Positions 45,759 to 55,524 of a stretch of DNA of 64,000 nt are shown one piece after another. Under the pieces are notes generated by a model. That model saw only the letters and a list, made by a program, of their open reading frames with translations. It was not told the origin of the DNA and did no database searches. Both the position numbers and the translations under genes were made by a program. The DNA lies in contig CAXTAY010000009.1 in assembly GCA_964242335.1 (NCBI GenBank), forward strand, positions 43,956-107,955. The letters are read 5' to 3'. The DNA is from Lichenicoccus sp964242335. Lineage in GTDB: Bacteria; Pseudomonadota; Alphaproteobacteria; Acetobacterales; Acetobacteraceae. The number at the start of each line of letters is the position of its first letter. Position 1 is the stretch's first letter.

Positions 45759-46970
45759 CTACGCGACGCTCGGTGCAGGAGCGTCGATGCGGTCCTTAGA
45801 GGCGGCGGCCCCGAATCCATCTCCTCGTGCATCTTGTATAGTGGCCGGTGCATTTTGCGCAGTCTGCAGAAGCAGATCGATATACTTGGACGCCGTCAGC
45901 CGCCAGGAGTGACGCTCGGCCAATCCACGCGCGCTGCGGGCCATTGTTTTGCGGCGGTCGTCGTCGGCGATGAGCGTAAGCAAGGTATCGGCCAGGGCCT
46001 GACCATCGTCGGCATGGTCCAGCACGACTCCCACCTCTTCACTGATGAGCTCCGAGCCACCCGCGCTTCGCGTGGTCACGACTGGTACGCCGCTCGCGAG
46101 CGCTTCGAGCAGCACCAGGGAGCATGCCTCGTAACGAGACGGAAAGACGAACAGGTCGGCGGCGCGCATGAGCGCAGGCATGTCCCGGCGAAAGCCGAGG
46201 AAGTGAACCCGTTCCTCTACGGCGAGCTTCTCCGCCAGTCCCGGGTAGGGGGTGTCCACGTGCGGCCCTGCTACGGCCAGGTGCAGCCCCGGCACCATCG
46301 GCAACGCGCGCAGAACGGTCTCCAGATTCTTACGCGGTGACTTCAGGTCACCGGCAAACAGCGCCAGCCTCACTCCGTCCGGCAAGCCGAGGCTCCTGCG
46401 GTCGGCAGGACCCGGGCTGAACTCTGCGAGATCGACGCCGTTCAGGATCACGGATATCGTGCTGGCCGGCAGTTGACGCTTCACGTCGCTCGCCACGCTC
46501 TGTGAGACGGCAACCAGCCGTCGAGAGCGTCGAAAAGCATGCCGCTCCAGAACGACGTTCAGCCCGTTGTAGACTCTTGCGTAAAACGATCGTGCCGATC
46601 GGCGGAGCTTCCACGGGTGGTGGATAGAACCTAACCAGGAAGCGTGCACGAAGTGGACGGCGTTGATGTCACATTTGGCCCAAGTCGAAAACCCGTTGGC
46701 GAGCACGACGTCGTATCCGACCCGATCGCGTCTCAGCGCCGACCGCGTGCGCCACGCAAAAAGCTGATCGCGCAGGAGTCGTCCGGGGAGCCAGCTCGGT
46801 GGCGGGAGGACGACCGCGCGTTCGCACAGCTCGTCCGGTAGGCCGCTCACCTGCTCTGCCATGACGACGACCTCGTGGCCCTGTCGGAAGGCTTCGGCGG
46901 CGATCTCGAGATTGACGCGCCCTTGACCGTCGTTTCGGCCGATCAGCGGCGTGATGATGCAGAACCTCAT
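45759..46970 (-). CDS. Glycosyltransferase family 4
   Basis: A 403-residue GT-B transferase starting MRFCIITPLIGRNDGQGRV. VHFVHASWLGSIHHP in the first domain and VILNGVDLAEFSPG, LFAGDLKSPRKNLETVLRAL, ERVHFLGFRRDM, ADLFVFPSRYEACSLVLLEALASGVPVVTT in the second are typical of family 4. The ATG overlaps the upstream GT2 stop (ATGA). The last 30 residues are low-complexity. Substrate unknown. Confidence 0.9.
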   Translation of the reverse strand: MRFCIITPLIGRNDGQGRVNLEIAAEAFRQGHEVVVMAEQVSGLPDELCERAVVLPPPSWLPGRLLRDQLFAWRTRSALRRDRVGYDVVLANGFSTWAKCDINAVHFVHASWLGSIHHPWKLRRSARSFYARVYNGLNVVLERHAFRRSRRLVAVSQSVASDVKRQLPASTISVILNGVDLAEFSPGPADRRSLGLPDGVRLALFAGDLKSPRKNLETVLRALPMVPGLHLAVAGPHVDTPYPGLAEKLAVEERVHFLGFRRDMPALMRAADLFVFPSRYEACSLVLLEALASGVPVVTTRSAGGSELISEEVGVVLDHADDGQALADTLLTLIADDDRRKTMARSARGLAERHSWRLTASKYIDLLLQTAQNAPATIQDARGDGFGAAASKDRIDAPAPSVA

Positions 46971-48025
46971 TGGGCGGGATCGCACGCGGCTTGGCCAAGA
47001 CCGCCACCAAGCGGGACGCGTCTGTGACGCCTTGTCCATAGAGCTCGATAGGCTGCGGCCTTGGCGTGCTGGACCGTCCAGAAGCGGCGCCAGGAACCTG
47101 CGCCGAGCCGGGGGGTGTATCGGATCGCCTGGACGATGCCCGGCGATCCCCCGGTTCCGATGAGGAGCGACCACGTCAGGTAGACCAGGCGACCGACCGG
47201 ACCGAACGCTCCCCACAGAGCGACCACCTCGTTGTGCGCGAGGTCGAACAATCCCCGCATATCCCCGATCCCGACGATACCGGCGTAGTGGCGCGGCTCC
47301 TGCCGCGGCGCGGCGTAATGATCTACCGTGACCAGCGGATCATACAGGAGCTTCCAGCCCGAGCGGCCAAGCCCAAGCGAGAACGCGATATCCTCGTAGG
47401 GCTGCGCGCCGACACCGCGCAGCCGCGGGTCGAAATGACGACCGGCGATCGCCTCGGCGCGATAGCTCATGTTCGCCCCTTTCAGAAAGTCGACCTGCCG
47501 CGGTGCGCCGACGCCGAGATGATGATTGCCGATCGTCCGGCCGAACCATTGCAGCCGCCCGACCACACCACGACTCCGGTCGTCGAAACGTTCGCCATCG
47601 TGGCAACGGTCGCGGCCACCGAGACCGCCCAGTGCAGGGTCGACGCGGAAGTGTGCCACGATCCGGGCGAGCCAATCCGCGTGCGGCTCCGTGTCGTCGT
47701 CGGTGATGGCAAGCACGTCCGTGCGGCAGGCAGCGAGGCCGCTATTGAGGGCATGCACGGTGCCCGCCTGCGTGACCGTCAGCACCCGAAGCGGCAGCGG
47801 ACCGGTCTTTCGACATGACGCGAGGGCCCGCAGGGTCGCGATGTCGTCGGCACGCGCGACGATCAGCACGTCGTCCGGCCGACGCTCCTGCGCCGTCAGT
47901 GCCGCCAAGCCGCGCAGCAGGCTGTCCGGCCGACGGTAGCTGCAGATCAGCACCCCGATCGTCTCCACCGGCGCTTTCCCTTGTGGGCGATTGGGAACCA
48001 CTGCGGATCGCGACAGGTCGTTCAA
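46967..48025 (-). CDS. Glycosyltransferase family 2
   Basis: A 352-residue inverting GT-A enzyme: IGVLICSYRRPDSLLRGLAAL at the start, AGTVHALNSGLAACRTDVLAITDDDTEPHADWL with the D-D-D metal site, FLKGANMSYRAEAI and EDIAFSLGLGRSGWKLLYDP (the catalytic E-D). A hydrophobic stretch near 275-300 suggests membrane association. It is linked by ATGA overlaps to both the flippase upstream and the GT4 downstream. Confidence 0.9.
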   Translation of the reverse strand: MNDLSRSAVVPNRPQGKAPVETIGVLICSYRRPDSLLRGLAALTAQERRPDDVLIVARADDIATLRALASCRKTGPLPLRVLTVTQAGTVHALNSGLAACRTDVLAITDDDTEPHADWLARIVAHFRVDPALGGLGGRDRCHDGERFDDRSRGVVGRLQWFGRTIGNHHLGVGAPRQVDFLKGANMSYRAEAIAGRHFDPRLRGVGAQPYEDIAFSLGLGRSGWKLLYDPLVTVDHYAAPRQEPRHYAGIVGIGDMRGLFDLAHNEVVALWGAFGPVGRLVYLTWSLLIGTGGSPGIVQAIRYTPRLGAGSWRRFWTVQHAKAAAYRALWTRRHRRVPLGGGLGQAACDPAQ

Positions 48026-49371
48026 CGCCCGGCCACCCAGGCCACGTCCGCGCGGCTGATGACCAGACGTGGCAGCGCGATCCCGAGTATCTTCTGGAAA
48101 CTCGCCAGCACGCAGAACAGCCGCACGAAGCCGCCGAGTAAGGTGGAGCAGGCCGCGCCCACGATGCCGTAGGCTGGCACGAGAACGAGCATCGCCGCCA
48201 GTGCCACGATCACACCTGCGACCTCGACGCCGGTCACCACGCCTGGACGACCGGTCCCACTGAAAGCCTGCGCCAAGGTGCGCGCGGCACTTGAGATGAC
48301 AGCCTCGACCAGCAGGATCTGGAACGGAAGCACCGCTGCTGTGAACCGGGTTCCGTACAGCAGCAGGAGCAGCGAGGGCCCGACGATGCCGATCGCCACT
48401 GCGCCGATCATGTTCGTCACTGCCGTGACCCGCATGGCGCGCGCCACGATCTCGACGACGCGGCTTGTCTCACGCGCGGCGATCGAAGGAAACAGCACAA
48501 CAGCGATCGCAGCCTGAGCGACGCCGAGTACGCGAGACAGACTGAGCGCGATCGAATAGGCACCCAGTGCAGCGGGCGGCAACTGGAAGACGATGACCAC
48601 CTGGTCGAGATAGCCCGATAGAGCCCCCAGCAGATCCACGCCGTAGAACCGGACCCCGTAGTGGAGCAACCGTCTCGGATAGGGCGCTGCCATCGTGAAG
48701 CTGGGACGCAGCAACTGGCGCGACTTCCGCAGCAGGTAGAGGAACGACGGCAACGACGGGACGATGTAGGCAGCCGCGGCGGTGACCGGCGTCATGCGCC
48801 CGGATACCCCCAGCAAGCTGAGCAGCGCCAGCGCACCGAGACTCTGGAAGTAGAGCACGCGGTTTGATAAGCCAAAACGGCCATGCGCTTCGAGCACCCC
48901 GGAGAGCAACGGCGCCACGACCCCGAGCGGCACGCTAAGCAGCAGCACACGCGCGAACATCACCGTATCGGCGCTGTACCGGCTCAGCCACATCGGCATC
49001 ATCAGGAAACCGATCACCGCCGCCGCTAGACCGCTGGCCAAGGTCAGGATCATCGCGCTCCCGAAAAACACCGGGCCGTGCTTCGGGTCCGACCGAAGGT
49101 TATAGATCAGCGAGGCATGCAGTCCGAGCGTGCATACCGCCGCGAGAACCGTCGGGCCGATCAGCATGGCGGCCTGTTCGCCGCGTCCGTCAGGTCCGAG
49201 GCACGTCGCGGTGATCAAGCCCGAGCAGACGTTGCCGGCGAGTGCCACGACACGGATGCCCATCACGTGGGCGATGGCACTCACCTTGGCACGGCTGCGG
49301 ACCGCATGCAGAACGGCGGCGATCACGGCACATCCCGGTGCAAAATTCGCAGCAGGACCAATAAACCGCAA
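48022..49371 (-). CDS. Oligosaccharide flippase (Wzx/MATE-like)
   Basis: A 449-residue polytopic protein with twelve to fourteen helices, built like polysaccharide flippases: first helix VVALAGNVCSGLITATCLGPDGRGE, the LGPxGRG segment typical of the family, then helix pairs ending in FQKILGIALPR. It would turn lipid-linked repeat units to the periplasm. The start is uncertain: TTG at 49371 has GGAGG seven bases upstream and was chosen; GTG at 49326 would shorten it by 15 residues. It lies 20 bases after the autokinase gene and overlaps GT2 by four bases. Confidence 0.85.
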   Translation of the reverse strand: MRFIGPAANFAPGCAVIAAVLHAVRSRAKVSAIAHVMGIRVVALAGNVCSGLITATCLGPDGRGEQAAMLIGPTVLAAVCTLGLHASLIYNLRSDPKHGPVFFGSAMILTLASGLAAAVIGFLMMPMWLSRYSADTVMFARVLLLSVPLGVVAPLLSGVLEAHGRFGLSNRVLYFQSLGALALLSLLGVSGRMTPVTAAAAYIVPSLPSFLYLLRKSRQLLRPSFTMAAPYPRRLLHYGVRFYGVDLLGALSGYLDQVVIVFQLPPAALGAYSIALSLSRVLGVAQAAIAVVLFPSIAARETSRVVEIVARAMRVTAVTNMIGAVAIGIVGPSLLLLLYGTRFTAAVLPFQILLVEAVISSAARTLAQAFSGTGRPGVVTGVEVAGVIVALAAMLVLVPAYGIVGAACSTLLGGFVRLFCVLASFQKILGIALPRLVISRADVAWVAGR

Positions 49372-49391
49372 GGCATCGCCTCCGTCACCTC

Positions 49392-51662
49392 TCAGCCGCG
49401 GGTCAAGCCGTGGTAGGACGGGTAGAGCCTCGCGTAGTAGCTGCTGTCGGTGTCGGCTCGCGCCAGGCGCCGCAGGTCGACCTTGGTCAGGACGATGCCG
49501 TTGACCTGGACATGCCCTCGACGCAGCGCTTTCAAGGCTGCGTTGACCGCTGTACGCGGGGAATGACGCCATGCCACCAGCATCACCACGTCGTCGGCCA
49601 TGGGAGCGACACTCATGACATCCGGAACGGCGAGCACTGGTGGCGTGTCGATGATGACCACGTCGTATTTCTCGCGAAGCTGTTCCAGCGCCCGCGGCAA
49701 GCCTGCGGAGGCCAGGATCGCATGTGGATTGTCGGGCCGCGCGCGCGTCACCAAGACGTGCAGGCCGGCAACCGGATCAATCACGAGGTCGGCAAAACCA
49801 GGATTCGGTTCGATACGCGGCACCGGGTCGGGATCCGCGGCCAAGACTTCCTCCAGGCTGGCCGGCGGAAAGTGGCTACGCATGCCGGATCGGCGCAGAT
49901 CGCAGTCTACCACGACGACCGCGAGGCCACGTCCCGCGGCGGCACGCCCGAGCGCCACAGAGAAACACGTCTTGCCCTCTCCAGGCAGCGCCGAGGTGAC
50001 CATCAACACGCGACCACCTCTCGTCTCGTCATGGTGACGGCCGCCGATCAGACCGGCGAAGACGGCCTGCATCGCCTCCGCCTCGCGCGAACCCGGGTCC
50101 GCCGCCAGTGCATCCTGCGGCTTGTTGCGCGCGGACGGGAGCCTGGGGAACAGCCCGAGCACGCGCACGCCGGTTTGCTCCTCCACCTGCTCCGGAGTGC
50201 TGAAGACGCGGGACAGCAGTTCCAGCACGCAGGCCAGGGCAGCGCCGACACCAAGCATCGCCAGGAAGGTGCCGGTGACGATCATCCGGACCCGGGGAAA
50301 GGATGGAAAATCGGGAGGCGATGCTTCGACCACCAGTTGCACGTCGGCGCGCTGCATCGCGGCCTCGACATGGATCTGCTCCAACCGCAGCGCTGCCTCA
50401 TCATAGTGGCTGCGCGCGGATACCAGATCGCGCTCCAGGTCCTGCAGCCGGATGTCGGCAATGCCCTGCTTACCGACTTGGAGCTGCAGGTCCTGTACGT
50501 CGCTCTGCAACGAGGTGCAGCGCGCCTCTAGCGCCTCAACCTCGCCACGCACACTCGCCACCGCCTTGTTGATCTCCGTCCGGAGCTGCAGACGGACACG
50601 AGCCAGTTGTGCCGAGTTGGCCACCAGTTCCGTGTTGGCGCTACCCAATCGGGTCCGGAACTCCGCCTGCGCCGCGGCCAGCGTGCTTTCCCGCTCCAGC
50701 AATCCCTGGATGATCGGCGAGGCAAGCACCGGCGCGCTGGCATCTGCCCCGGCGCCGGAATGAGCCGCGTCCTCAAGCTCGCGCAACGTGCTCCGCTTCT
50801 GCGCCAGTTCGCTGGTGGCCAGGATCAACTGCGAATTCATCTCCGACAGACTCTGACCCAGCAACGTCTGGCCGCGCAGACTGGTGAGCTGTCCGCCCTG
50901 ACGCTGCTGCTGCACGGCATTGTCCGCCGTCAACACATCAGCCCGCAGCTGCGCAAGATGAGTCCTCAGCCAGACGTCGGCCTGATCCGTTAGGACGGCT
51001 TGTTGCTGACGGCGTCTGGCGATGAAGGCGTTGGCGTAGGCATTGGCAACGCTTGCCGCAAGTTCCGGAGTGCCGGCGACGGCACTGATCGCAATGACGT
51101 AGGATCGGCCATCGTTGCTGAAGCTAAGCGACGGCGCCAACCGCTTGGCCGCAGCCTCGACCGACGTGTTGCACGACGCTGCTCCTCCCGCGCGATCACG
51201 GGCATGACCGAACGGCTTCACGAACAGGCTCGACAGCGTGTCGCCCCAGCCTCGTCTCTCCTCGCAATATTCGGGAACGGTCATGAGCTTGAGCTGCTGG
51301 ACCACGTTCAGCACGAGGCTTGGAGAGCGTAAGGCTTCCATATAAGTCCGCAACAGGTCGAGATCGACGATCTGGCTCGGCAGCAGACTCTCGCCGCTGC
51401 TGACGCGCGGCTGCCGCGGATCGATCATCACCGAGGCGCCGGCGGTGTAGCGTACGGGGAGTTTGCTTACCGCCAAGCCGACGACCGTCGTGACCAGCAC
51501 CGCGAAGACGAGGATTCCCCATTTATGCCGCACCGCGATCTGCAGCGGAGTGACGCCGCGGCTTCTCATCTCCTGCAGATCAAAGCGTTCGTCACCTGGA
51601 GCGAGGGAGAGCTTTGTGAGATCGTTGGCTTTGCGCGACGGGATCACCTTGTAGTCTGACAT
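49392..51662 (-). CDS. Polysaccharide co-polymerase/tyrosine autokinase (Wzc-like)
   Basis: A 756-residue Wzz-plus-kinase fusion controlling chain length. Membrane helix 1 lies near residues 50-68, a long periplasmic coiled region follows (heptads around 270-440), and helix 2 near 495-515. The cytoplasmic BY-kinase domain has Walker A TSALPGEGKTCFS, Walker A' VVVVDCDLRRSG and Walker B DVVIIDTPP. The C-terminal tyrosine cluster SSYYARLYPSYHG is the expected autophosphorylation tail. The ATG overlaps the preceding GT4 stop (TGATG). Confidence 0.92.
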   Translation of the reverse strand: MSDYKVIPSRKANDLTKLSLAPGDERFDLQEMRSRGVTPLQIAVRHKWGILVFAVLVTTVVGLAVSKLPVRYTAGASVMIDPRQPRVSSGESLLPSQIVDLDLLRTYMEALRSPSLVLNVVQQLKLMTVPEYCEERRGWGDTLSSLFVKPFGHARDRAGGAASCNTSVEAAAKRLAPSLSFSNDGRSYVIAISAVAGTPELAASVANAYANAFIARRRQQQAVLTDQADVWLRTHLAQLRADVLTADNAVQQQRQGGQLTSLRGQTLLGQSLSEMNSQLILATSELAQKRSTLRELEDAAHSGAGADASAPVLASPIIQGLLERESTLAAAQAEFRTRLGSANTELVANSAQLARVRLQLRTEINKAVASVRGEVEALEARCTSLQSDVQDLQLQVGKQGIADIRLQDLERDLVSARSHYDEAALRLEQIHVEAAMQRADVQLVVEASPPDFPSFPRVRMIVTGTFLAMLGVGAALACVLELLSRVFSTPEQVEEQTGVRVLGLFPRLPSARNKPQDALAADPGSREAEAMQAVFAGLIGGRHHDETRGGRVLMVTSALPGEGKTCFSVALGRAAAGRGLAVVVVDCDLRRSGMRSHFPPASLEEVLAADPDPVPRIEPNPGFADLVIDPVAGLHVLVTRARPDNPHAILASAGLPRALEQLREKYDVVIIDTPPVLAVPDVMSVAPMADDVVMLVAWRHSPRTAVNAALKALRRGHVQVNGIVLTKVDLRRLARADTDSSYYARLYPSYHGLTRG

Positions 51663-52816
51663 CACAGCACCTCGCGGTAGACTGCCGCCACCTGGGAAGT
51701 TACGATCTGCCAATCGAACCTGCGTCTGGCATAGCCGCGACATGCCTCAGGACTCGGCAGGAACGATGCATCGGCAAGTGCGGACCCGATCCCGTCCGCG
51801 ATGCTCCTTGCATCGATGCCCTTTAACACCATCGCGTCGGACAAGCCCGAGACCACTTCCGGGAGACCGCCTACCGGCGTGACGAGGACAGGCGTACCGG
51901 CGGCGAGCGACTCGATCGCCACGAGCCCGAAGCCTTCCAGTTCCGTCGTCGGCACGAGGGTGAGATCGGCCGCACGATAGGCCAGAGGAAGCTGGTCGTC
52001 GCTCAGATGCCCGTCGAAGCGCACGGCATCGGACAGGTCGAGCACAGCCACACGATCTGCCAATGCCGCTCGCTCTGGCCCTGATCCGGCGATGTGTAGC
52101 ACGAGATCTCTGCAGCCGGGTGTCGAAGACCCGCGCAGGATCGCGATCGCGTCCAGCAGCCGGTCCAGCCCCATGCGCTTGACGAGGCGGCGTACTACGA
52201 AAATCGTCGGCCGGTCCGGGTCCCACCCGAGGGCCTCCCGAGCGACCATCCTCGAGATCGGAAGATCGAAGCGATCGCACTCGACGCCACCGGGAATGAA
52301 GCGGATGAGGCTGTCCGGTATGCCGTATTGCCGCTCCAGCAGTTCTCCGAATGCTCTCGACAACACGATGATCCGGCTTGCCCGTCGGTAGACCAGCTTC
52401 TCTATGACCTTCTTGACACGAGCGGCCATGATGCCGGCGCCCTCGACCAGGCTCTCCATCGCCCAGGGCCCATGGAAGTGCGTGATCAGCGGAAGATGCG
52501 ACACGCGGTCGAGGAGCGGCAGGCTGTAGGGGGCAAAGTGGGAGGCGACGATGTCGGGCCGCGCTGTCGAGAAGCTGTTGAAGGCAGAGCGGCGGATCGC
52601 CATTGCGCGCTGACGCGAGGAGGTGGCTCCGACGGCAAAGCCCTGAACCAGGCCCTTAGTCTGGCGCTCGACCTCGTCGGTGCCGGGCACCACACCACGC
52701 ACCGCAAAGCCGTGGCTGCCCAGACCATGGAAGAGATGGAAGAATACGTTTTCCGCACCGCCTTTTCGCTCAGGAAACCAGCCGCTGCCGATCTGAAACA
52801 GGTTCGCGTCCGTCAT
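51662..52816 (-). CDS. Glycosyltransferase family 4
   Basis: A 384-residue GT-B transferase. SGWFPERKGGAENVFFHLFHGL is the usual G-G-A-E acceptor loop; ITHFHGPW and IIVLSRAFGELL precede FIPGGVECDRFDL, IFVVRRLVKRMGLDRLLDAI, LHIAGSGPERAAL and VPTTELEGFGLVAIESLAAGTPVLVT, the E-x7-E motif. Resembles mannosyl- or glucosyltransferases of exopolysaccharide loci. Starts at an ATG; the upstream 211 bases to the next GT4 may hold an internal promoter. Confidence 0.9.
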   Translation of the reverse strand: MTDANLFQIGSGWFPERKGGAENVFFHLFHGLGSHGFAVRGVVPGTDEVERQTKGLVQGFAVGATSSRQRAMAIRRSAFNSFSTARPDIVASHFAPYSLPLLDRVSHLPLITHFHGPWAMESLVEGAGIMAARVKKVIEKLVYRRASRIIVLSRAFGELLERQYGIPDSLIRFIPGGVECDRFDLPISRMVAREALGWDPDRPTIFVVRRLVKRMGLDRLLDAIAILRGSSTPGCRDLVLHIAGSGPERAALADRVAVLDLSDAVRFDGHLSDDQLPLAYRAADLTLVPTTELEGFGLVAIESLAAGTPVLVTPVGGLPEVVSGLSDAMVLKGIDARSIADGIGSALADASFLPSPEACRGYARRRFDWQIVTSQVAAVYREVL

Positions 52817-53027
52817 GCTGCGCCTGCGCCCGTAGTGTCGGCAGCTCGAGCCGACATGCTTGACCCTTCCTGGTTCGCCGCCTCTGTGTCCGTCCTCCAC
52901 TTGCCGAAACCGCCGCCGATCCGCCCCTGACCGTCGGGCATCAGCGCGACGACAACGAGAGCCAAGCTATCGCGATGATCGGCTCGTGGGCGGAACCGGA
53001 GCACGACCTGGGATCGGGAGATTGTCA

Positions 53028-54293
53028 TCAGTGCTGCAACCCGCAAACATCCGCCGCCTGATCCGGGACGGTGATCCCGATGACGACGCCGCGGATTTTA
53101 CGTTGCAGACGCTCGAGGCTGAAACGTCGTTCGGCGTGTCCTCGTGCCGTCGCAGCGCGGGATGCGGCCGCCTCGGGCCGGCTGCGGCACTGCTCCAGCG
53201 CTGTCGCCAGCGCCAGCGCGTCCCCCGGCGGCACCAGGAGTCCGACCCGTCCGCCATCCAGGATCTCGGCGGCAGCACCTGCCCAGGACGCGATCAGCGG
53301 CGTCCCGGCCAGCATGGCTTCCACCAGCGTCAGCCCGAACGGTTCGGGATCGGTCGACGGATGCACCACCACGTCGACCGCACGCATCAACGTCGCGACA
53401 TCGTCGCGATGGCCGAGGAAATGCACGCGCTCGGCGATGCCGAGCCGGTCGGCCAGGGCACGCAACGACATGAGGTAGTCCTGCTCGCCGAACAACGCAT
53501 CCCCCGCGATGACGCAGCGCGCATCCGGCAGCAGCGCCAGTGCGGCCAGGGCGATGTGCTGGCCCTTCCAGGGAGCGAGCCGGCTGAACACGCCGAACAG
53601 GAAGCCTGGCGGCAGATCGAGATCGAGACGCAGCGCCGCCGGCGTGGCGGCAGTCCTTGCGCAGGGCACAGGCACGCCGTTACGCACCAGCACGACCAGC
53701 GACGGCCGTCCGCCGGCTGCGATGAAGGCGTCTGCTACCGCCTTCGAGGGCACCACCACGCGCTTGGCGCGGCGGTTGGCGAGGCCGACCACGAGCCGGA
53801 TCTGGAACCAGCCGAAATGATGCCGATCGAGGATGTCGTGCAGGTGCCAGAGCAGTGGCGTGCGATGCAGCCAGGATGCCAGCGCGCCGAGCACGAAGCT
53901 CTTCTGGCTGTTGCAGTAGACGAGATCGTGCGAGGCGGCGAGGCGGCCGATATGGCGGATCAAACCGATGATCCCGGCCAGTGCCGGAAGCGCCCTAAGC
54001 AGGCCGCGGTCGCGCCGGATCCCCCGCAGGTCCGGTCGTACTGGCGGCAGCGTCACACGACTGCCCTGATCAAGCAGCCGCGCATGCATTACGCCGTCCT
54101 CGAACAGCAGCACCTCGCCGCCGAGTGCGCGCACGATATGCAGCAGACAGATCTCGGCGCCGCCGATCCGCCCAGTATGGGTCAGGAACAGCACGGTGGG
54201 AGCGCGCACGGACACTATCGGATCGTGCGTGCGGACGACCGGACCCTGCGGTGGCGCACGATCAAGGAGAACGGTCGGTGTCGGCACGATCAT
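53028..54293 (-). CDS. Glycosyltransferase family 4
   Basis: A 421-residue GT-B transferase: VLFLTHTGRIGGAEICLLHI, LLWHLHDILDRHHFGW, VVVPSKAVADAFIAAG, LVRNGVPVP, FGVFSRLAPWKGQHIALAAL, CVIAGDALFGEQDYL and STDPEPFGLTLVEAMLAGTPLIASWAGA are ordered as in family 4. An N-terminal extension of about 30 residues before the fold is odd and an internal start is possible. It starts one base after the stop of the first GT4 of the operon. Confidence 0.9.
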   Translation of the reverse strand: MIVPTPTVLLDRAPPQGPVVRTHDPIVSVRAPTVLFLTHTGRIGGAEICLLHIVRALGGEVLLFEDGVMHARLLDQGSRVTLPPVRPDLRGIRRDRGLLRALPALAGIIGLIRHIGRLAASHDLVYCNSQKSFVLGALASWLHRTPLLWHLHDILDRHHFGWFQIRLVVGLANRRAKRVVVPSKAVADAFIAAGGRPSLVVLVRNGVPVPCARTAATPAALRLDLDLPPGFLFGVFSRLAPWKGQHIALAALALLPDARCVIAGDALFGEQDYLMSLRALADRLGIAERVHFLGHRDDVATLMRAVDVVVHPSTDPEPFGLTLVEAMLAGTPLIASWAGAAAEILDGGRVGLLVPPGDALALATALEQCRSRPEAAASRAATARGHAERRFSLERLQRKIRGVVIGITVPDQAADVCGLQH

Positions 54294-54294
54294 G

Positions 54295-55524
54295 TCAGAT
54301 CTGCTTGATCAGGTTCGTCGCCTTCAGCGGCGGCTCCGGCTCAGGGATCCATATCCGGTCCGGACGCGGCAGCGACGGCGCGGCGCTGCCGGCGCTGTAT
54401 AGTCTTTCGCAGAACGCCTCGTATTGCTCGGTCACGAAACCGAGAAACGAATCCTGGAACTGCTTCTCGGAGAAGCGGATGGCGTTGCGATGGCAGGCGG
54501 CCGGATCGAACGAGGCTTCCTTGAGGATAAAGCTGCGCACCGCCTCGGCCACCGCCTCCGGCTCGGGTCGATTGAAGAACAGCCCGGTCGGCGCCTCGCC
54601 GCCTGCCCTCACCGTCTCGCGGGCACCGCCGCGGCCGAGCGCGAGCACCGGCGTTCCCTCGCTCTGCGCCTCTACCGGGACGATGCCGAAATCCTCCTCG
54701 GCGGCGAAGATGAAGGCGCGCGCGCTCGCCATCGTCCGGCGCAACTCGGTGTCATGCACGAAGCCGCGAAACTCCACGTTCGGTCCGGCGACCGCCCGCA
54801 GATGGTCGGCTTCCGGTCCTTCGCCGACCACGATCAGCTGCTCGGCGGGCAGTTGGCGAAACGCCTCGACGATGCAGCGGACGTTCTTGTACGGCACCAG
54901 GCGCGACGCGGTCATGAAGTGCCTCTCCTTGCGAACTGCCCTGAACGCCGTGGGCACCTTCACCGGAGGATGGATGACGCGGGCATCGCGTCCGTATATC
55001 TTGCGTATCCGTCTGGCGATGAAACGCGAGTTGGCCATGTAGGCGTCGGGACCGCTCGCGGTGCGGACGTCCCACATCCTGATCCGGTGCAGCAGGAACC
55101 GTGTCAGCAGGCCCCTCGGGCCGTGCTCCAGCCCGGACTCGCGTAGATATTGATGCTGCAGGTCCCACGCGTAGCGCATCGGCGAATGCACATAAGCCAG
55201 ATGCAGCTGATCCGGCCCGGTCAGGACGCCCTTCGCGACCGCATAGCTGCTCGATATCACCACATCGTATTCGGCGAGGTCGAGCTGCTCGATCGCGAGC
55301 GGCATGATCGGCAGGAACAGACGATGATGGTTCCGTACACCGGGCAAACGCTGCAGAAACGAGACCTGACTGCTCTCGTACCCGATCTTCTTCCGCTCCG
55401 CCGGCGTCAGGAAGTCGAACAGGCAGAACAGGGCGGCATCGGGAAAGCAGCGAAGCATCGCGGCGAGGACTTTTTCGGCTCCGCCGATCGTGTAGAGCCA
55501 GTCATGAACGATCGCGACGCGCAT
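54295..55524 (-). CDS. Glycosyltransferase family 4
   Basis: A 409-residue GT-B transferase and first gene of the leftward polysaccharide operon. It begins MRVAIVHDWLYTIGGAEKVLAAML; YVHSPMRYAWDLQHQYL, YMANSRFIARRIRKIYGRDARVIHPPV, MTASRLVPYKNVRCIVEAF, LIVVGEGPEADHLRA and FIFAAEEDFGIVPVEAQSEGTPVLAL are clear. This pattern, with HSPMRY and AEEDFGI, is close to the WbaZ/WcaC-like mannosyltransferases; sugar not proven. A 718-base spacer upstream should contain the operon promoter. Confidence 0.9.
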   Translation of the reverse strand: MRVAIVHDWLYTIGGAEKVLAAMLRCFPDAALFCLFDFLTPAERKKIGYESSQVSFLQRLPGVRNHHRLFLPIMPLAIEQLDLAEYDVVISSSYAVAKGVLTGPDQLHLAYVHSPMRYAWDLQHQYLRESGLEHGPRGLLTRFLLHRIRMWDVRTASGPDAYMANSRFIARRIRKIYGRDARVIHPPVKVPTAFRAVRKERHFMTASRLVPYKNVRCIVEAFRQLPAEQLIVVGEGPEADHLRAVAGPNVEFRGFVHDTELRRTMASARAFIFAAEEDFGIVPVEAQSEGTPVLALGRGGARETVRAGGEAPTGLFFNRPEPEAVAEAVRSFILKEASFDPAACHRNAIRFSEKQFQDSFLGFVTEQYEAFCERLYSAGSAAPSLPRPDRIWIPEPEPPLKATNLIKQI

